Source of the DNA: Lumbricus terrestris
Taxonomy: Eukaryota; Annelida; Clitellata; Crassiclitellata; Lumbricidae
NCBI GenBank assembly: GCA_949752735.1
Contig: OX457038.1
Span: forward strand, 58,495,906 to 58,559,905
DNA length: 64,000 bases
Direction: 5' to 3'
Both the position numbers and the translations under genes were made by a program. Under the pieces are notes generated by a model. The model did not search any database. It was not told where the DNA came from and worked only from the letters and a program-made list of their open reading frames with translations. Positions 10,906 to 21,380 of this stretch are shown piece by piece; within the stretch, counting starts at the first letter, position 1, and each line of letters starts with the position of its first letter.

Positions 10906-11915
10906 ATATGATGAAGTTCCTTCCTCGTCCAGAACTGTTAAAATCGATCGAAGGCAGTGGTCCCGTTCGAGGTCTAACCTTACTCAACGGACGATTGTAT
11001 TTGGTCCGAAGTAACTCCAGAAACATCGAGGTCTACGACGCTTCCAAATTCAGGCGTAAAAGCAAAACCATTTGCGTCGACGGTGAACTATCTAAAATGC
11101 ACGCCTTCAAGGAAAGACTAAGCATCCCACATGGTAGCAAGGCACTGCAATCCGGACTACAAGATGTCGCGTCCTGTCCAAATATGAACTGCATCTACGT
11201 CAGCGATTTACGGGATTCTCGCATCCATCGTTTAAGCGTTGAGACGGGAAAATTACTGGAACCGTGGTCCGTGCAAGAACCGTTCGGTCTCTCTGTGACC
11301 AAGTATGGAAACGTGATGATCAGCTGTAGGAATTCATACAAACTTTGCGAGTACACGCCCAGCGGAGAGCTGGCGCACTTCATCAACATCGGTGGCAACG
11401 GGGAGGGTCCGGTTCACGGGGTCCAGGTAGGTGAGGATTTTGTCGTCTGCCACGGAGATGCGGACGTCAGTCATTGCCGGGAATTCGTCTGCATATACGA
11501 CATCTACAATGAGAAACCAGATTACGCGAGCCGCGTGGAACTTCAGAAACCTTCGCATCTTCTCCTTGATTCCATGGACCAGATCCTGGTGGCGGAAACT
11601 GGTCGAGATCGAATCGTCGTCCTCAGTCCCTCTCTGGATTCGCTGACGGTCCTCCTGACGTCTGAGCACGGACTGGTTGCTGCGCCAACTAGAATCTGTC
11701 TTGACGAACGTCGTGGTCTGCTGTTCGTTGGTCTTGAGAACGGTTCTCTGGTGATGTTTCGGGTCAAGCTGCACGAGGGTCGGCCCATTCAACACAGTGT
11801 TTCGACGAACTTTGATGAAACAAGCGGCCACGCCGGTGGTGGTGGTGGTGATGATGATGATGATGATGATGATTATTATACACTTGACGAAACTCGCGCG
11901 GCATTATATGCATAG
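10906..11915 (+). CDS. NHL-like beta-propeller terminal exon, probably fused to the pseudokinase
   Basis: Seen: a 1,010-nt open exon after a pyrimidine-rich acceptor (TTCTTCAG, ending 10905), encoding 335 residues. It contains recurring blade-like units such as 'GLTLLNGRLYLVRS', 'IEVYD', 'DVASCPNMNCIYVSDLRDS', 'GLSVTKYGNVMIS', 'HLLLDSMDQILVAETGRDR' and 'RICLDERRGLLFVGLENG'. Spacing is about 40-45 residues, typical of a six-bladed NHL/SMP-30-like propeller. The C terminus is low complexity (Gly run then Asp run, 11835-11875). The two leading bases join the phase-1 donor at 7335 in frame. Alternative: an independent gene starting at an ATG at 10884 or 10908. The protein family is known only by fold here, so I give no symbol. 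Such propellers usually bind proteins or RNA. Confidence 0.75.
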
Positions 11916-12400
11916 CCTTATTGCTACTGGGACCGCAACATAAATGTAGATATATGTGAAGTCCATAATTATTAGGAGAATGTCATTTTCGTGTGGACTT
12001 CATCTCCTCAACATAATGGGCTAATTTTTATGTTGGAGAAACAAATCTATAGAGGCATTTGTACGGCAAACTATAACACTATAGTCGTCAAATGACCTTT
12101 TAAAGTTATAAGATCACAATTAACAAAGCAGCTTCGGCAATAGGGTTTACATGCATTTGATGTGTAAAATATCTAGCAAACTTCTGCAAAAGACTGTCTG
12201 CGTATTTGCTTAGTTCAATTTCAGAAGCCCGAGCCACTAACTGTATAATATTATGTGCAATATTCTACAATATAGGCTGCGTGGCTGCACTGTGACAAAG
12301 TGTGACATTGCCCAGATATTGTATATAGGCTACGGTTCCGGTTATCGTCCACACATATGTATGTATGTATATTCGTTTAATTCAATAAACAACAGACAGA
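11916..12400 (+). other. Probable 3' UTR of the propeller gene
   Basis: This AT-rich, unique-looking sequence follows the stop at 11913-11915. It reaches a canonical AATAAA at 12384-12389. No other feature is seen. Confidence 0.5.
12384..12389 (+). terminator. Candidate polyadenylation signal AATAAA
   Basis: A canonical hexamer lies about 470 bp after the propeller stop codon. It is the first strong AATAAA downstream. Confidence 0.4.
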
Positions 12401-13755
12401 ACGCTGTAGGTTTACATTAACAGTATGGCTGCTTAAAGCTTATGGTAAAAATAGTTAGTACATGTTTTTGAATAACATTCTTGGGATAAAGTTTAACGAG
12501 TCTTTATTGGAAGATATATGAAGATGAACGTCAGCTAGAGGGACTGGTGGCTTTATATGTAATTGACCCATGACAACTGCTGTCCCCAGAGGCAATCCAG
12601 AGGGATCAGCATGAACTTCCATGAAGGTTCTTGAAGGCTGGAAGACGCGCTTATGACAACCGTCGATTCAAAGCACACATTATATAGTGTTGGGCGAGAC
12701 AATTAACCTATATAATCATGCATGCCCTGCGCATACTAATATAGCTGCCCGTATTTTACCTCGGCCCTGGTGGCCCAGACTCCACGACGTGGTGCACTCA
12801 ACCGCAGTGGACCGTTTGCTGTAATTAAGCTGCATCTTCTTGCTGGGAATTCGCTGGTAAACAAGAAAGGAGAATTAAACTCCTGTCCGTGTTGAGCATT
12901 CCCAGTAATAACCCAGCAATCGAACAACTCTGCCGCCTTGCCGATGGAATCCTATTTATACCAGAGCTTGGTACCCAGCGTCATATGTCCTTCACAAGCT
13001 ATACTCCCGCCCGTTAAGGCGAGAATTTAACCATATGGCATCCCCAAACCCATTGGCTTAGTTGAAGGACAGGAACAGACAGAGAGAAGAATAAGACACA
13101 CACCTCCACACATAAAACCGACACACACACACACGCACACACACACTGCATGCAACTCATCCTCTTTCACGAAAATTATCTTTCCATAAAAAGCGCCAAT
13201 AGGCTAGATAATGTGTTGTAGGCCTACGTATGCTAGCAGCCGATGGCCATCAAGTAGCCGTGTAGGCCTATACGTCGAAACCTCCATTCTTCTAAATCGC
13301 CAATCGAAAACAGACGCAGTGCATCAGCGTATTAACGAGCTCTGCGCTGAGTCAAACGGGTGTTTAGACGGGTGGTTCTTAGGAAGTCTGCGTCCGGGTT
13401 CAGTTCTAGAGAGGCAGAGTATAAATGTTAAGGAGTGTGTCGCTTAGGTTAAGAATTGGATGGTGGACGATATGATGAGTTCTTTATTATGATGAGACTT
13501 CGATGAATTTCGAGACAGTGATGGCCACAGAGAAACCAATAGAAGTTTGTATGATTGGTGATGCCGTGATAGTGGAGGATACGGAAAGGTTAGAAATTCA
13601 AGATGCGAATCGTTCCAGAAACGTGGTGGAATGTTGGATATGGATCGGTTGGAGAATATGAGATGACCGGAGGACGAGAAAGAGTGAGAACGGAGTGTGA
13701 GCGGGTAGAGCGAGTTGCCCATAGGCGTAACGTTCTATTGTGTCGGTGTTGTCCA
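12401..13755. other. Unassigned intergenic sequence
   Basis: There is no convincing coding exon. It contains a short (CA)n stretch near 13118-13146 and moderately GC-rich patches at 12740-13060 with no family I recognise. Confidence 0.4.
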
Positions 13756-13801
13756 GTCACCACCACTTTTAAAAGTGGTGGTGACAGTCACCACCACTTT
13801 T
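13756..13801. repeat. Perfect 30-bp palindrome plus third copy of its arm
   Basis: GTCACCACCACTTTT is followed directly by its reverse complement (13756-13785). The same 15-mer is repeated again at 13787-13801. It occurs once more at 16920-16934, at the start of the RTE-like fragment. Confidence 0.9.
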
Positions 13802-14209
13802 TAGTCCGACAAGGAAATATTTTTTAGAAGCATGAAAGCATTTGGCTGTCTAACATAATAAAGGCTATTCATGATTAACATCACAATGGCGCCAATGCTG
13901 ATAGCTTAGAGGCCTCCACTGTCCACACTCCACAGCGTGTTCATTGCCACAGTCATGGCTTAAATCATAAAGAGGGAAGGGAAGGAATTCCCTACCACTT
14001 TAAATTTGGGGAGGAAACGTGAAGCAATTCTCACTCACAAATCGTTATGGCTCCGATGCAGTGCATGGCATCAGTCCCAACAGTCTCACAAAACCATCTG
14101 GAATCATTGTTATTCATTCATTCATTCATCCATTCAGAGCATTTATATACCCAAGCATTGAAGGGACCTCCATACCTTTACCTCCCTCTCCCAAATGTTG
14201 ACTTAGACT

Positions 14210-16290
14210 TTAGGGATTTGTGGACAAGAATAGAATAGTGTGGCGGACAGGCCACAAGAGAGTTACACGTAAAAGATAATTTACCGGTAACTCGCGGGAG
14301 TAACCCTGACTCTCGTTAGGTAGCCATTTGGCTTGGTAGAAAAGAATCTGAAACCGGTTTCGTTGGAATTTAGGTTTCGATACATTTATACGGAGAACCG
14401 ATTGGGGCTTTGAAGCCAAAGCATAGAGTGTTGCCGGTGGAATAAAGCCTGCCACACGGTGCGCTGCTTATAACGTGGAGTAGTTGCCGACTACTCCATA
14501 CGTACTGTGACTCGTTAATTCGTTCATAGTGACTTCGGTTGTGTTCAACTGTTGGCATTGGCCATTTGGACACGATTTGGCGATCCTGAGTGTATGCGGT
14601 TGTGATGGCTTTTGTAGTGATCTGTCAGGGTTCGTTCCCTTGGCATCGAACTCACAGGGCTCAATCTTCCGTTTCAGGGGTACGTGATAATACGGTCGGA
14701 GACCCCGCAGCTCCGTTGGTCTGCGGAAGTGACACAGTTGAATAGGATGAAATCCCCTGGTGAAGTGTACGAAGGCTACGTTTGGTTTCACGTATTGGTG
14801 ATTCTGCAGGGCTGGGTTGGGCTCCTACCTGCAAGGGAAGCTACGTGTTGAATTCACGATCCTGCCGTCTTGGCGATCGTTGAGAGTCCGTTGAGCGTAA
14901 CGTGAAGGTTACGGGTTTTCTGAGTGGAGAGTGGTGACTCCACGGGTGCGCATGAAGCCGATGCCTCGGTGATATTCGTGCTAATTAGTAAAACAGGGGC
15001 ACCAAGTTCTTCGGGTTGATCAGTGTTAAAGTGGTACAGTGGATATTTTGTTGCTCTCCTCGGGCAGAGGATCGTTTGTGGGCTTAGCAAACTAAAAGCG
15101 TGGGAAGCAGAGCAAAATTTGAGAGTAAAGACCAAGTTGTAATCAGGGTTTTTGCTTGAGGTCCGTAACTGCTGAGTTAAGGGCGAACGGCGCCAGTAGA
15201 ATACACGACAATTAATAAGTCTCTTCGGAGACGGGGTTACCCGTTACCTGTCCCCCCCCCAAGACCGCCAGGTCTTTTATTTTTTTCTGAAATATCGCAG
15301 AAGAGACCAGCATCCACCACCCCGCTCTTCCGAGCGGCCGAGAAGACCAAGTCTCGGGAAAAGGCCGGTTATCGCCGTTGACAGTGAGCCGGGTGAGGCG
15401 AGCACCCGAGGCGGCCGCCGCGCACTTGAACAAGGCGGTGGCGCGAGTTACGGTGATGGAAGCAAGGCGACAGTGTTAGCGACCGTTGGACGAGTGAGGC
15501 GAGCACTCGGGAAGCGCGCCGCGTACTTTGTACACGGCGGCGGCGCGTGTTCCGTTGACAGGCTACGGCGTAAAGTTGGGAGTTTTGGCCGCTGCCGGTC
15601 TCGATCACTCCCGGGCTTCAGCTCGACTCTGCCCGGTAGTGTGTTGGCAGCGTGGGCCGTCCCTCTGTGAAATTCATTGGTAGCAAGATGGGAACAAGGT
15701 CGTGGCGCATCCTCGGCCTAGGGCCGTTGGAATGGTCCTGGTTCAAGTCACTTTGGTCGCCGGTAAAAGGAACATCCTCAGTAGTCCCCGTTGGTGGCGA
15801 GGGTTCGGTGGCTGCCAAATGCAGCATGATGCGCCAGGGTGCGGGAAATACGGGCAAGAAGACGAAGACCGCAGTTGCGACGGGTGGCGCACGGCGAGGC
15901 CGCTCTGCCGGTGGGACAACGAACCCTGTGTTGGGAGTCGGCCATCCTCCATCTCAGGACGTCGCCTACTCGGTGACCGCGGACTCGGCAGAGAGCGGGT
16001 CCGACGATACCGCGCTGCACACCCGGTCGCAGGCGTCAGTGTCAGGGTCTTCTTCGACCGGCAGTGAAAGGAACGACGGCGCGCACGCCGCAGACAGCGA
16101 CTCGGGAGACTCAGGCAATCCTGGTAAGATAGAGGGTCTCCCGGGTCCTGGGCAGCCAGAGACTCTTGGTGGTGCAGGGGCCACCGAGAGAGAACGACCC
16201 GGTCGTACAGAGGCGCTTGCGGGCCACGGCAAGAGGGAAGCGTCGCAAGCGTTGTCTGCTGAGGAGGGTCGGACGCCACAATAGCATGAA
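14210..16290 (+). other. GC-rich block of unknown identity, possibly 5' part of an R2-like element
   Basis: Base composition is clearly more GC-rich than both flanks, peaking at 15300-16280. The block begins near the 28S-like segment and includes an open frame at 15652-16284 (210 codons). That frame is rich in Gly, Ser, Ala and Arg and has no recognisable domain. Inference only: a long 5' untranslated region plus start of a retroelement or a decayed gene. No reverse transcriptase follows in frame. Confidence 0.3.
14284..14332 (+). pseudogene. 28S rRNA fragment around the R2 insertion site (about 49 bp)
   Basis: The segment GCGGGAGTAACCCTGACTCT (14294-14313), continuing CGTTAGGTAGCCATTTGGC, matches the highly conserved 28S region recalled as GCGGGAGTAACTATGACTCT followed by CTTAAGGTAGCCAAATGCC. 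About 33 of 39 positions agree. The weaker match extends upstream through CGGTAAC. This is the site used by R2 retrotransposons. Flanking sequence does not look like 28S, so this is a fragment, not an rRNA gene. Confidence 0.55.
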
Positions 16291-16934
16291 TCTGGATATA
16301 ATTTGTGAAAGATCTCTTTTAAAATTTGATTTAGTTATCCGTGAGTGGAAAAATCGTGGAGTTCACCAACGAGAGAGACGAAAGGGTAAAGAGTGAGAAC
16401 GGAGAAGAGAGTCACCAGAGTTCATACTAAATTTGTATCCTAGGAACGGTACAGAGCAGGGGTTCTCAAACTGTGCGCATGGGGTGGTTAGGGGTATGGC
16501 CTAGGCGACAAATTATAGAAATATAAATTTTCTTTTTGTTTATGGACTTTGTGTCCATCTTTCTTTGATTAGCAAAGATTTTTAACGTTCCTGCCAAAGA
16601 CAAATATAGCCTTTAAATTTGAGTTTGAATTTGACAAATTTTAAACCAGATATTTTAAATCTGCGCTAATAAAAACAAGCCCACAACACCACAACGCTAT
16701 ATGTTAGCTCTTTCTTACAGGGGTTATAGACCACTTTTGCCTTTTTGTTAAAATGATTACATGATTAAAACTAGCCTATACATATATTTTAAATTTTGCT
16801 CCTTAATACGTGTCTAATACACGGGTGGGGACAATAAAAATGAAGCCTGAGAGCCGCTGGGGTACTGTAACAGGAAGCCGAGGAAAGAATTGAACTGAGA
16901 AATTGTGTGCCAAGGAATAGTCACCACCACTTTT
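16291..16934. other. Spacer with possible hAT left end
   Basis: CAGGGGTTCTCAAACTGTG near 16457-16475 resembles the left end of hAT elements of the type complete at 51691-53339. No right end or target duplication was found. The rest is AT-rich. Confidence 0.35.
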
Positions 16935-17131
16935 ACGGGGAAAGTTACGCCCGTGGCCCGGGTATGGATAACGGGGAAAATACTGAATAATTTGAGGTAC
17001 GCCGATGATACGACATTATTGGCGGGGAAGAGGGACGACCTGGCCGAGTTAATAAGAAGAGTCAGGAAGGAAAGCGAAAAGGCGGGACTATACTTCAATG
17101 TAAAGAAAACAAAGGTTATGACAACTGCAAC
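16935..17131 (+). pseudogene. RTE-like reverse transcriptase fragment, part 1
   Basis: The + strand encodes 'NLRYADDTTLLAGKRDDL' with the YADD catalytic box. It then continues through 'GLYFNVKKTKVMTT', as in RTE-type LINE reverse transcriptases. It stops exactly at the hAT insertion at 17132, and the frame resumes at 18280. The 5' part of the element is missing. Confidence 0.85.
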
Positions 17132-18271
17132 CATGGGCGCCCGCACATAGGGGTAAGGGGGGGCACTTCCCCCGCTGGAAAATTGTCACCTATTTCTTTA
17201 ATTACTACTGTTGTGGTTAAAGAAATTTCATTCCATTGAAATACTACTGTTTCACTTCAGTGAAAGTGTCAAATTTAAGTATAGAAATCTCTCTGGAAAC
17301 TAAAAAGCTCTTAATTTTCTGCCTTGCATTTTTTCAAGCTCTTGCTGAAAATGGTAACCATAACTTTTAACCCTCCTGCAGGTGCCCATTCAAATAGTAG
17401 TCCTATCGATTTAAGGCCTACTTGTCTGGAATCTCACTGTAGGCTAATGCAATTTTTCACAACTGCACAAAAATTAATTATCGATAAAATTGCACGAATG
17501 AAAAAATTTGAAATTTATCAACAGCCCATTGAAATTAAGTCAGAGAGATCTATATATTCACCAGCGTTATGGAATCAAGTCTGCTTTTAAGTCAGGTTGC
17601 TCTTTGTCCATTTTGCATGCTGCCAGTGCAGAATTTAGGTAGATCAAGCTGTAGAGAAGCTTGAATAATTGGCTCTGGTTATCACACCTTGAGATTTTCT
17701 CCCAAAACCTGTTCAAAAGAATTGATACCTCATTCGATCCTCGGAATCCTCGGAATCCTCCACCTTTCTAAACGACACCAGCATTAACACCTGACTCGTA
17801 CCTCTTACTTGACTGCCCTTTGAACAGCCTGCTGATTCGATGCAGCGCTTCTGAATAAGCTGGTGCCCTACAATTGACTTTGGAGTGGCACTTTAGAAGT
17901 TTAGAAATTATGATTATAATATAGAAGTAACTTGATGGAGCACTTGCCCCCCCCTTTAAAACTGATACCTGTTTTTCGTTCATTTATTCATTCATTCATT
18001 ATATACATGTTACGCCCCTTCAAAACCCCACTTTTTAACATTCTACTTTTAATTTTTACTAAATTTCTTCGCACTAAGAAAACTATTCATATTGAAAATG
18101 ATAGGCCTACACAAAATGAAACTGAGAAATATGCATTAAGAAACCTCTTTGAAAAATACCCATGTTCTCACTTTCCAGCTTTGCAATTTTTAAGCTTTCG
18201 GGACTAAGAAATTTAACCGTGACCATCTTAAAATTTTTGCCCCCCTGCAAAAATTTCTGCGGGCGCCCATG
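17132..18271. mobile_element. Nonautonomous hAT element inserted in the RTE fragment, 1,140 bp
   Basis: Perfect 14-bp terminal inverted repeats CATGGGCGCCCGCA / TGCGGGCGCCCATG are present. The perfect duplication ACTGCAAC is at 17124-17131 and 18272-18279. Removing the element plus one duplication restores the reverse transcriptase frame (MTTAT then WENFEVDG). No transposase is recognisable inside. Confidence 0.95.
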
Positions 18272-18279
18272 ACTGCAAC

Positions 18280-18651
18280 ATGGGAAAACTTTGAGGTGGA
18301 TGGAGAAGCGATAGAGGTAGTATCGAGCTTCACATTCCTGGGATCTATGATAGAAAAAGAGGGAAGAAGTGATATGGAAATAAGGCGGAGGGTAACAATG
18401 GGGAAAACGGCAATGAACGGTCTGGGAAGGATTTGGAAGGATAAATACGTGAGTAGAGAAACAAAGAAAAGACTGGTAATAGCACTGATCTTCCCAGTAG
18501 TCCTATATGGATGCGAGACATGGACAAAGACACGGGATATGGAAAGGAAAATCAACCCGTGCGAGATGTGGATTTGGAGAAAGATGCTAAGGATTTCATG
18601 GACGGAGAAGTGAACTAACGAATCGGTGCGTGGGGAGCTAGGAATAGAGAG
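18280..18651 (+). pseudogene. RTE-like reverse transcriptase fragment, part 2
   Basis: It continues the frame from 17131 with 'FEVDGEAIEVVSSFTFLGS' and later 'FPVVLYGCETWT' and 'WIWRKMLRISWTEK'. These are hallmark segments of the thumb and C-terminal region of RTE-type LINEs. There is an in-frame stop at 18612-18614 within the segment, and the fragment is cut by a second insertion at 18652. Confidence 0.85.
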
Positions 18652-18909
18652 ATTGATTGATTGATTGAGTTTAACGGCACTTCAGCACATAGGCTAATTG
18701 GCTATTTCGTGCCTTAACATGATTATTGAAACTGCATTGTTTATTTTACACTAAAAACGTTTGGAGTCGATAAATAGGATAAACTTATAAATAAAGCAAT
18801 CTGAACATCGCACAAGTAATATTAATAAATTAGGTTAAAACACGTTAAAGTCTATGTTTTAACCTAATTTATTAATTTTACTTGTGCGATGTTCAGATTG
18901 CTTTATTTA
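18652..18909. mobile_element. 258-bp insert with long hairpin, 13-bp target duplication
   Basis: The 13-bp duplication TAGGAATAGAGAG is at 18639-18651 and 18910-18922. The insert starts with (ATTG)n followed by GAGTTTAACGGCACTTCAGC, which looks like a SINE/LINE 3' tail in reverse. It then carries two inverted arms of about 55 bp (18790-18845 and 18853-18909). Such a structure fits a target-primed retrotransposon insertion with internal inversion. Confidence 0.8.
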
Positions 18910-19193
18910 TAGGAATAGAGAGGGAAGAGACACTGCAGCAAACAGCAACTTGGAGGAAATTGAGCTACTTCGGCCATGTGATGAGATCTAACGGTTTGGA
19001 AAAGGAGCTGATGACGGCATGCGGTGAGGGAAGGAAGAGACGCGGAAGACCAAGGAAGAGATGGTTGGATGAGGTACAGGAAAAGTCTGGCATGAGCCTG
19101 GAGCAGCTAAGAGAGGCGACAAGAGAGAGGAGACACTGGAGAAGATACATCAAAACTGTCGCCAGAGTTCCAAGAGCTGACGGCACCAGGTGA
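18910..19193 (+). pseudogene. RTE-like element C-terminal fragment, part 3
   Basis: It encodes 'LSYFGHVMRSNGLEKELM' and 'RKRRGRPRKRWLDEVQEK', the well-known C-terminal signature of RTE-type LINE proteins. It ends at a stop after 'VPRADGTR'. The frame is continuous with part 2 once the hairpin insert is removed. Confidence 0.85.
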
Positions 19194-19869
19194 CCAGGTG
19201 ATACCCAAAAGGATTCCGATAAATTTATTGTCATTCGTGCATTTCAACATGTAATGCATGCATGCATCTGTACGCACACACATGCGCAAATGGCGTACGC
19301 ACATGCATGCACGCATAGATAAATCGGTAGATAGGCAAGTCTCGGTTCTGAGCCAGTTAAGTATTTTACTAACTAGTCATAAATTATTAATTATCTCAAC
19401 TAATTATTAATAATAGCTAACAAGTTGTAAATTATTAATTAGTTGGCTATATTCAAAATTAGCTAAAGTAATTAGGGGCCTAGGTCACCGGCCTAGGCTA
19501 TGTAATTACGTCAAAGTCCAGAGCTCCAGGCCAAAGGTTAACTAGCAGTCAGTTAAGGTAATTATGTCAAGTACTAATTATAGGTAATTAGGTAAAGTAA
19601 TTAGGTCACATGGTCAAGGTAATTAGGCCACGGCTCCTGGAAATGCGTAACAGGGAATGCGTTACCTGAAGTAACCTTCGAATGCTGGGAAGTATCCCGG
19701 AATTTGCCTTGCCCCTTCCGGAAGTCACATATAGCCTATCGGAAATATGCAACCGGAAGCGCCAATTTTGCAGAGCACCACCGAGCAGCAAAGTATCATA
19801 GGCCAAAATAAATGACCAATGTAGTGATAAATCAAAAAATGGCCAATGTGGTGATAAAGTATATGTACC
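19194..19869. other. AT-rich spacer with short TAATTAGGTCA-like repeats
   Basis: Between about 19350 and 19620 there are many irregular copies of TAATTAGG(TCA) and TAATTATTAA. No coding sequence is seen. Confidence 0.4.
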
Positions 19870-20085
19870 AGACAGCGTCGAGCCTTCTCGGTTGTTGGCC
19901 CGTCCACATGGAATGGGCTCCCGCTTGCACTACGCTTACTACCTCGGAATAATTTGCCTGCTTTCTACAAGTTGCTCAAGACCTTTTTTTAGCTGTGGCT
20001 GGACTGGGAGCGCCTCTGAGTAGGCTTCTTGAAGGGGTGCTATATAAGTTTTCGGAATGAATGACTGAATGAATGAATGAACGGC
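19870..20085 (+). pseudogene. L2/CR1-type LINE 3' end with (GAAT)n tail
   Basis: It encodes 'FSVVGPSTWNGLPLALRL' and 'NNLPAFYKLLKTFF', then a stop (19990-19992). This is the usual C terminus of L2/CR1-group LINE proteins. The 3' UTR (CTGGGAGCGCCTCTGAGTAG ... GAAGGGGTGCTATA) ends in (GAAT)n. The same tail occurs in the SINEs at 57710-58175 and inverted at 21310-21380. Confidence 0.75.
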
Positions 20086-20374
20086 TAGCCATTGTGCAGC
20101 CAAGTAAATTTTTCAGGCAAGTATGGATGAAGGTATCCATTCAAGCATTTGGTATAAGTTCAATTTCAGTTGCTAAGGCAGCACAAAGCAGAAATATTGT
20201 GCAGTAGTCACAGAGACTTTCACCTGAAGGCACAATAACATACGCATTATCTTACTCAAAAATTAAACACCAGTGGGCATGCATTGGCAAACTCACATAT
20301 CAGTCGCCAGAGGACATCACCATGCATGAGGCATGCAATACACAGACCCATTCTCCAATATATTATTAGCAAAA

Positions 20375-20685
20375 AGTATGCTCTGTTTCTGTCTCTGTGT
20401 TTGTATCTGTCTCTGTCTGTTTGTCTATCTCTCTGTGTGTCTCTCTCTGTTTGTATATCAGTCTGTCTGTCTCTGTCTCTTCCTCTGTCACTGTCTCTCT
20501 CTCCGTCTGTCTGTCTGTCTCTTTGTCTGTATCTCTGTCTGTCCTTCTGTCTGTCTCTGTCTGTCTGTCTCTGTCTCTTTCTCACTCTCTCTGCCTCTCT
20601 GTCTCTGTCTCTGCCTGTCTCCGTCTGTCTGCCTGTCTCTATCTGTAACTGTCTGTCTATCTCTGCCTGTCTGTCTCTCTGGTTG
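20375..20685. repeat. TCTG/TCTC-rich pyrimidine repeat
   Basis: About 300 bp of irregular TCTGTCTC units. It produces several long meaningless frames on both strands. Confidence 0.9.
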
Positions 20686-20754
20686 AGGTACGGTCAGTAT
20701 AAACATCATAAGCTGCCCACTAAATTGAGGTGCATAATAAATGGGCGAAATGCA

Positions 20755-20900
20755 GGGGCTAGTGGTTCAGTGGTTTTGTGTATTGCATCGCCTATCCAGA
20801 GGTCGTTGGCTCAACCCCTACCTCGGAAGTCAAACACTTCTCACATAAATTGTCTCTTCTATAGGCTCCCGTTCTCCCATTCACCTCCATTCCATACCCT
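20755..20900 (+). mobile_element. tRNA-type SINE head
   Basis: CTAGTGGTTCAGTGG resembles a Pol III A box and GGTCGTTGGCTCAACCCC a degenerate B box, at tRNA-like spacing. Confidence 0.5.
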
Positions 20901-21309
20901 ATTCTACCTAGCGATCTCTCATTGTTGCGCTTCCGCACTGCATCTCACCGTATCCTACCACTTGGCACCTTGACGGAATGTAGCGAACAGTCTTGTCTAG
21001 CGCAGATTGTTTTGTGAAGTTCGCCAGTAACTGATGACGAGTCATGGAAAGAAATGTTTTTAGGGTATGCATGAATCGGAAGTTCAATTCTCTGGCTTCC
21101 AGCTTTGAAATGGATTGGCTATACATCGTCGAACTGCTCAACGTTCGACGAAAAACGCAGGGAAACTGCTACATGTGTGTTAAAGAAACATGCACTAGAA
21201 ATGTCTCGCTTGGAGATTAAAGGTCGGAGATGCAAAGGCAAAGTAACAATCGCGATTAAAATCGTGAATGTTTATTGTCAGGACATCTAACCCTTACATT
21301 AATTCATTC

Positions 21310-21380
21310 TTTCAAGAACTTCTATAGCGCCTCTTCGAGTGGACTACTCAGAGGCACTCCCTAATCTAACACAGCGAAAA
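21310..21380 (-). mobile_element. LINE/SINE 3' tail fragment, reverse
   Basis: Its reverse complement reads GGAGTGCCTCTGAGTAGTCC then GAAGAGGCGCTATAGAAG. This matches the tail at 20010-20050 and those of the SINEs at 57.7-58.2 kb. It ends in GAATGAATT. Confidence 0.65.

Noticed and set aside
11334..11831. 165-codon - strand frame opposite the propeller exon
   Set aside because: An antisense shadow of a real coding exon whose + frame has recognisable blades.
14284..14332. Part of a real 28S rRNA gene
   Set aside because: Similarity covers about 49 bp only and is lost on both sides.
15652..16284. 210-codon frame as a protein-coding gene
   Set aside because: High GC content makes long frames likely here. 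The residues are low complexity, overlapping frames are equally open, and no domain is visible. Kept only as part of an unassigned block.
20256..20973. 229-codon frame and the Asp-Arg-Gln-rich - strand frames
   Set aside because: They are explained by the TCTG/TCTC repeat. The end of the + frame runs into a SINE head.
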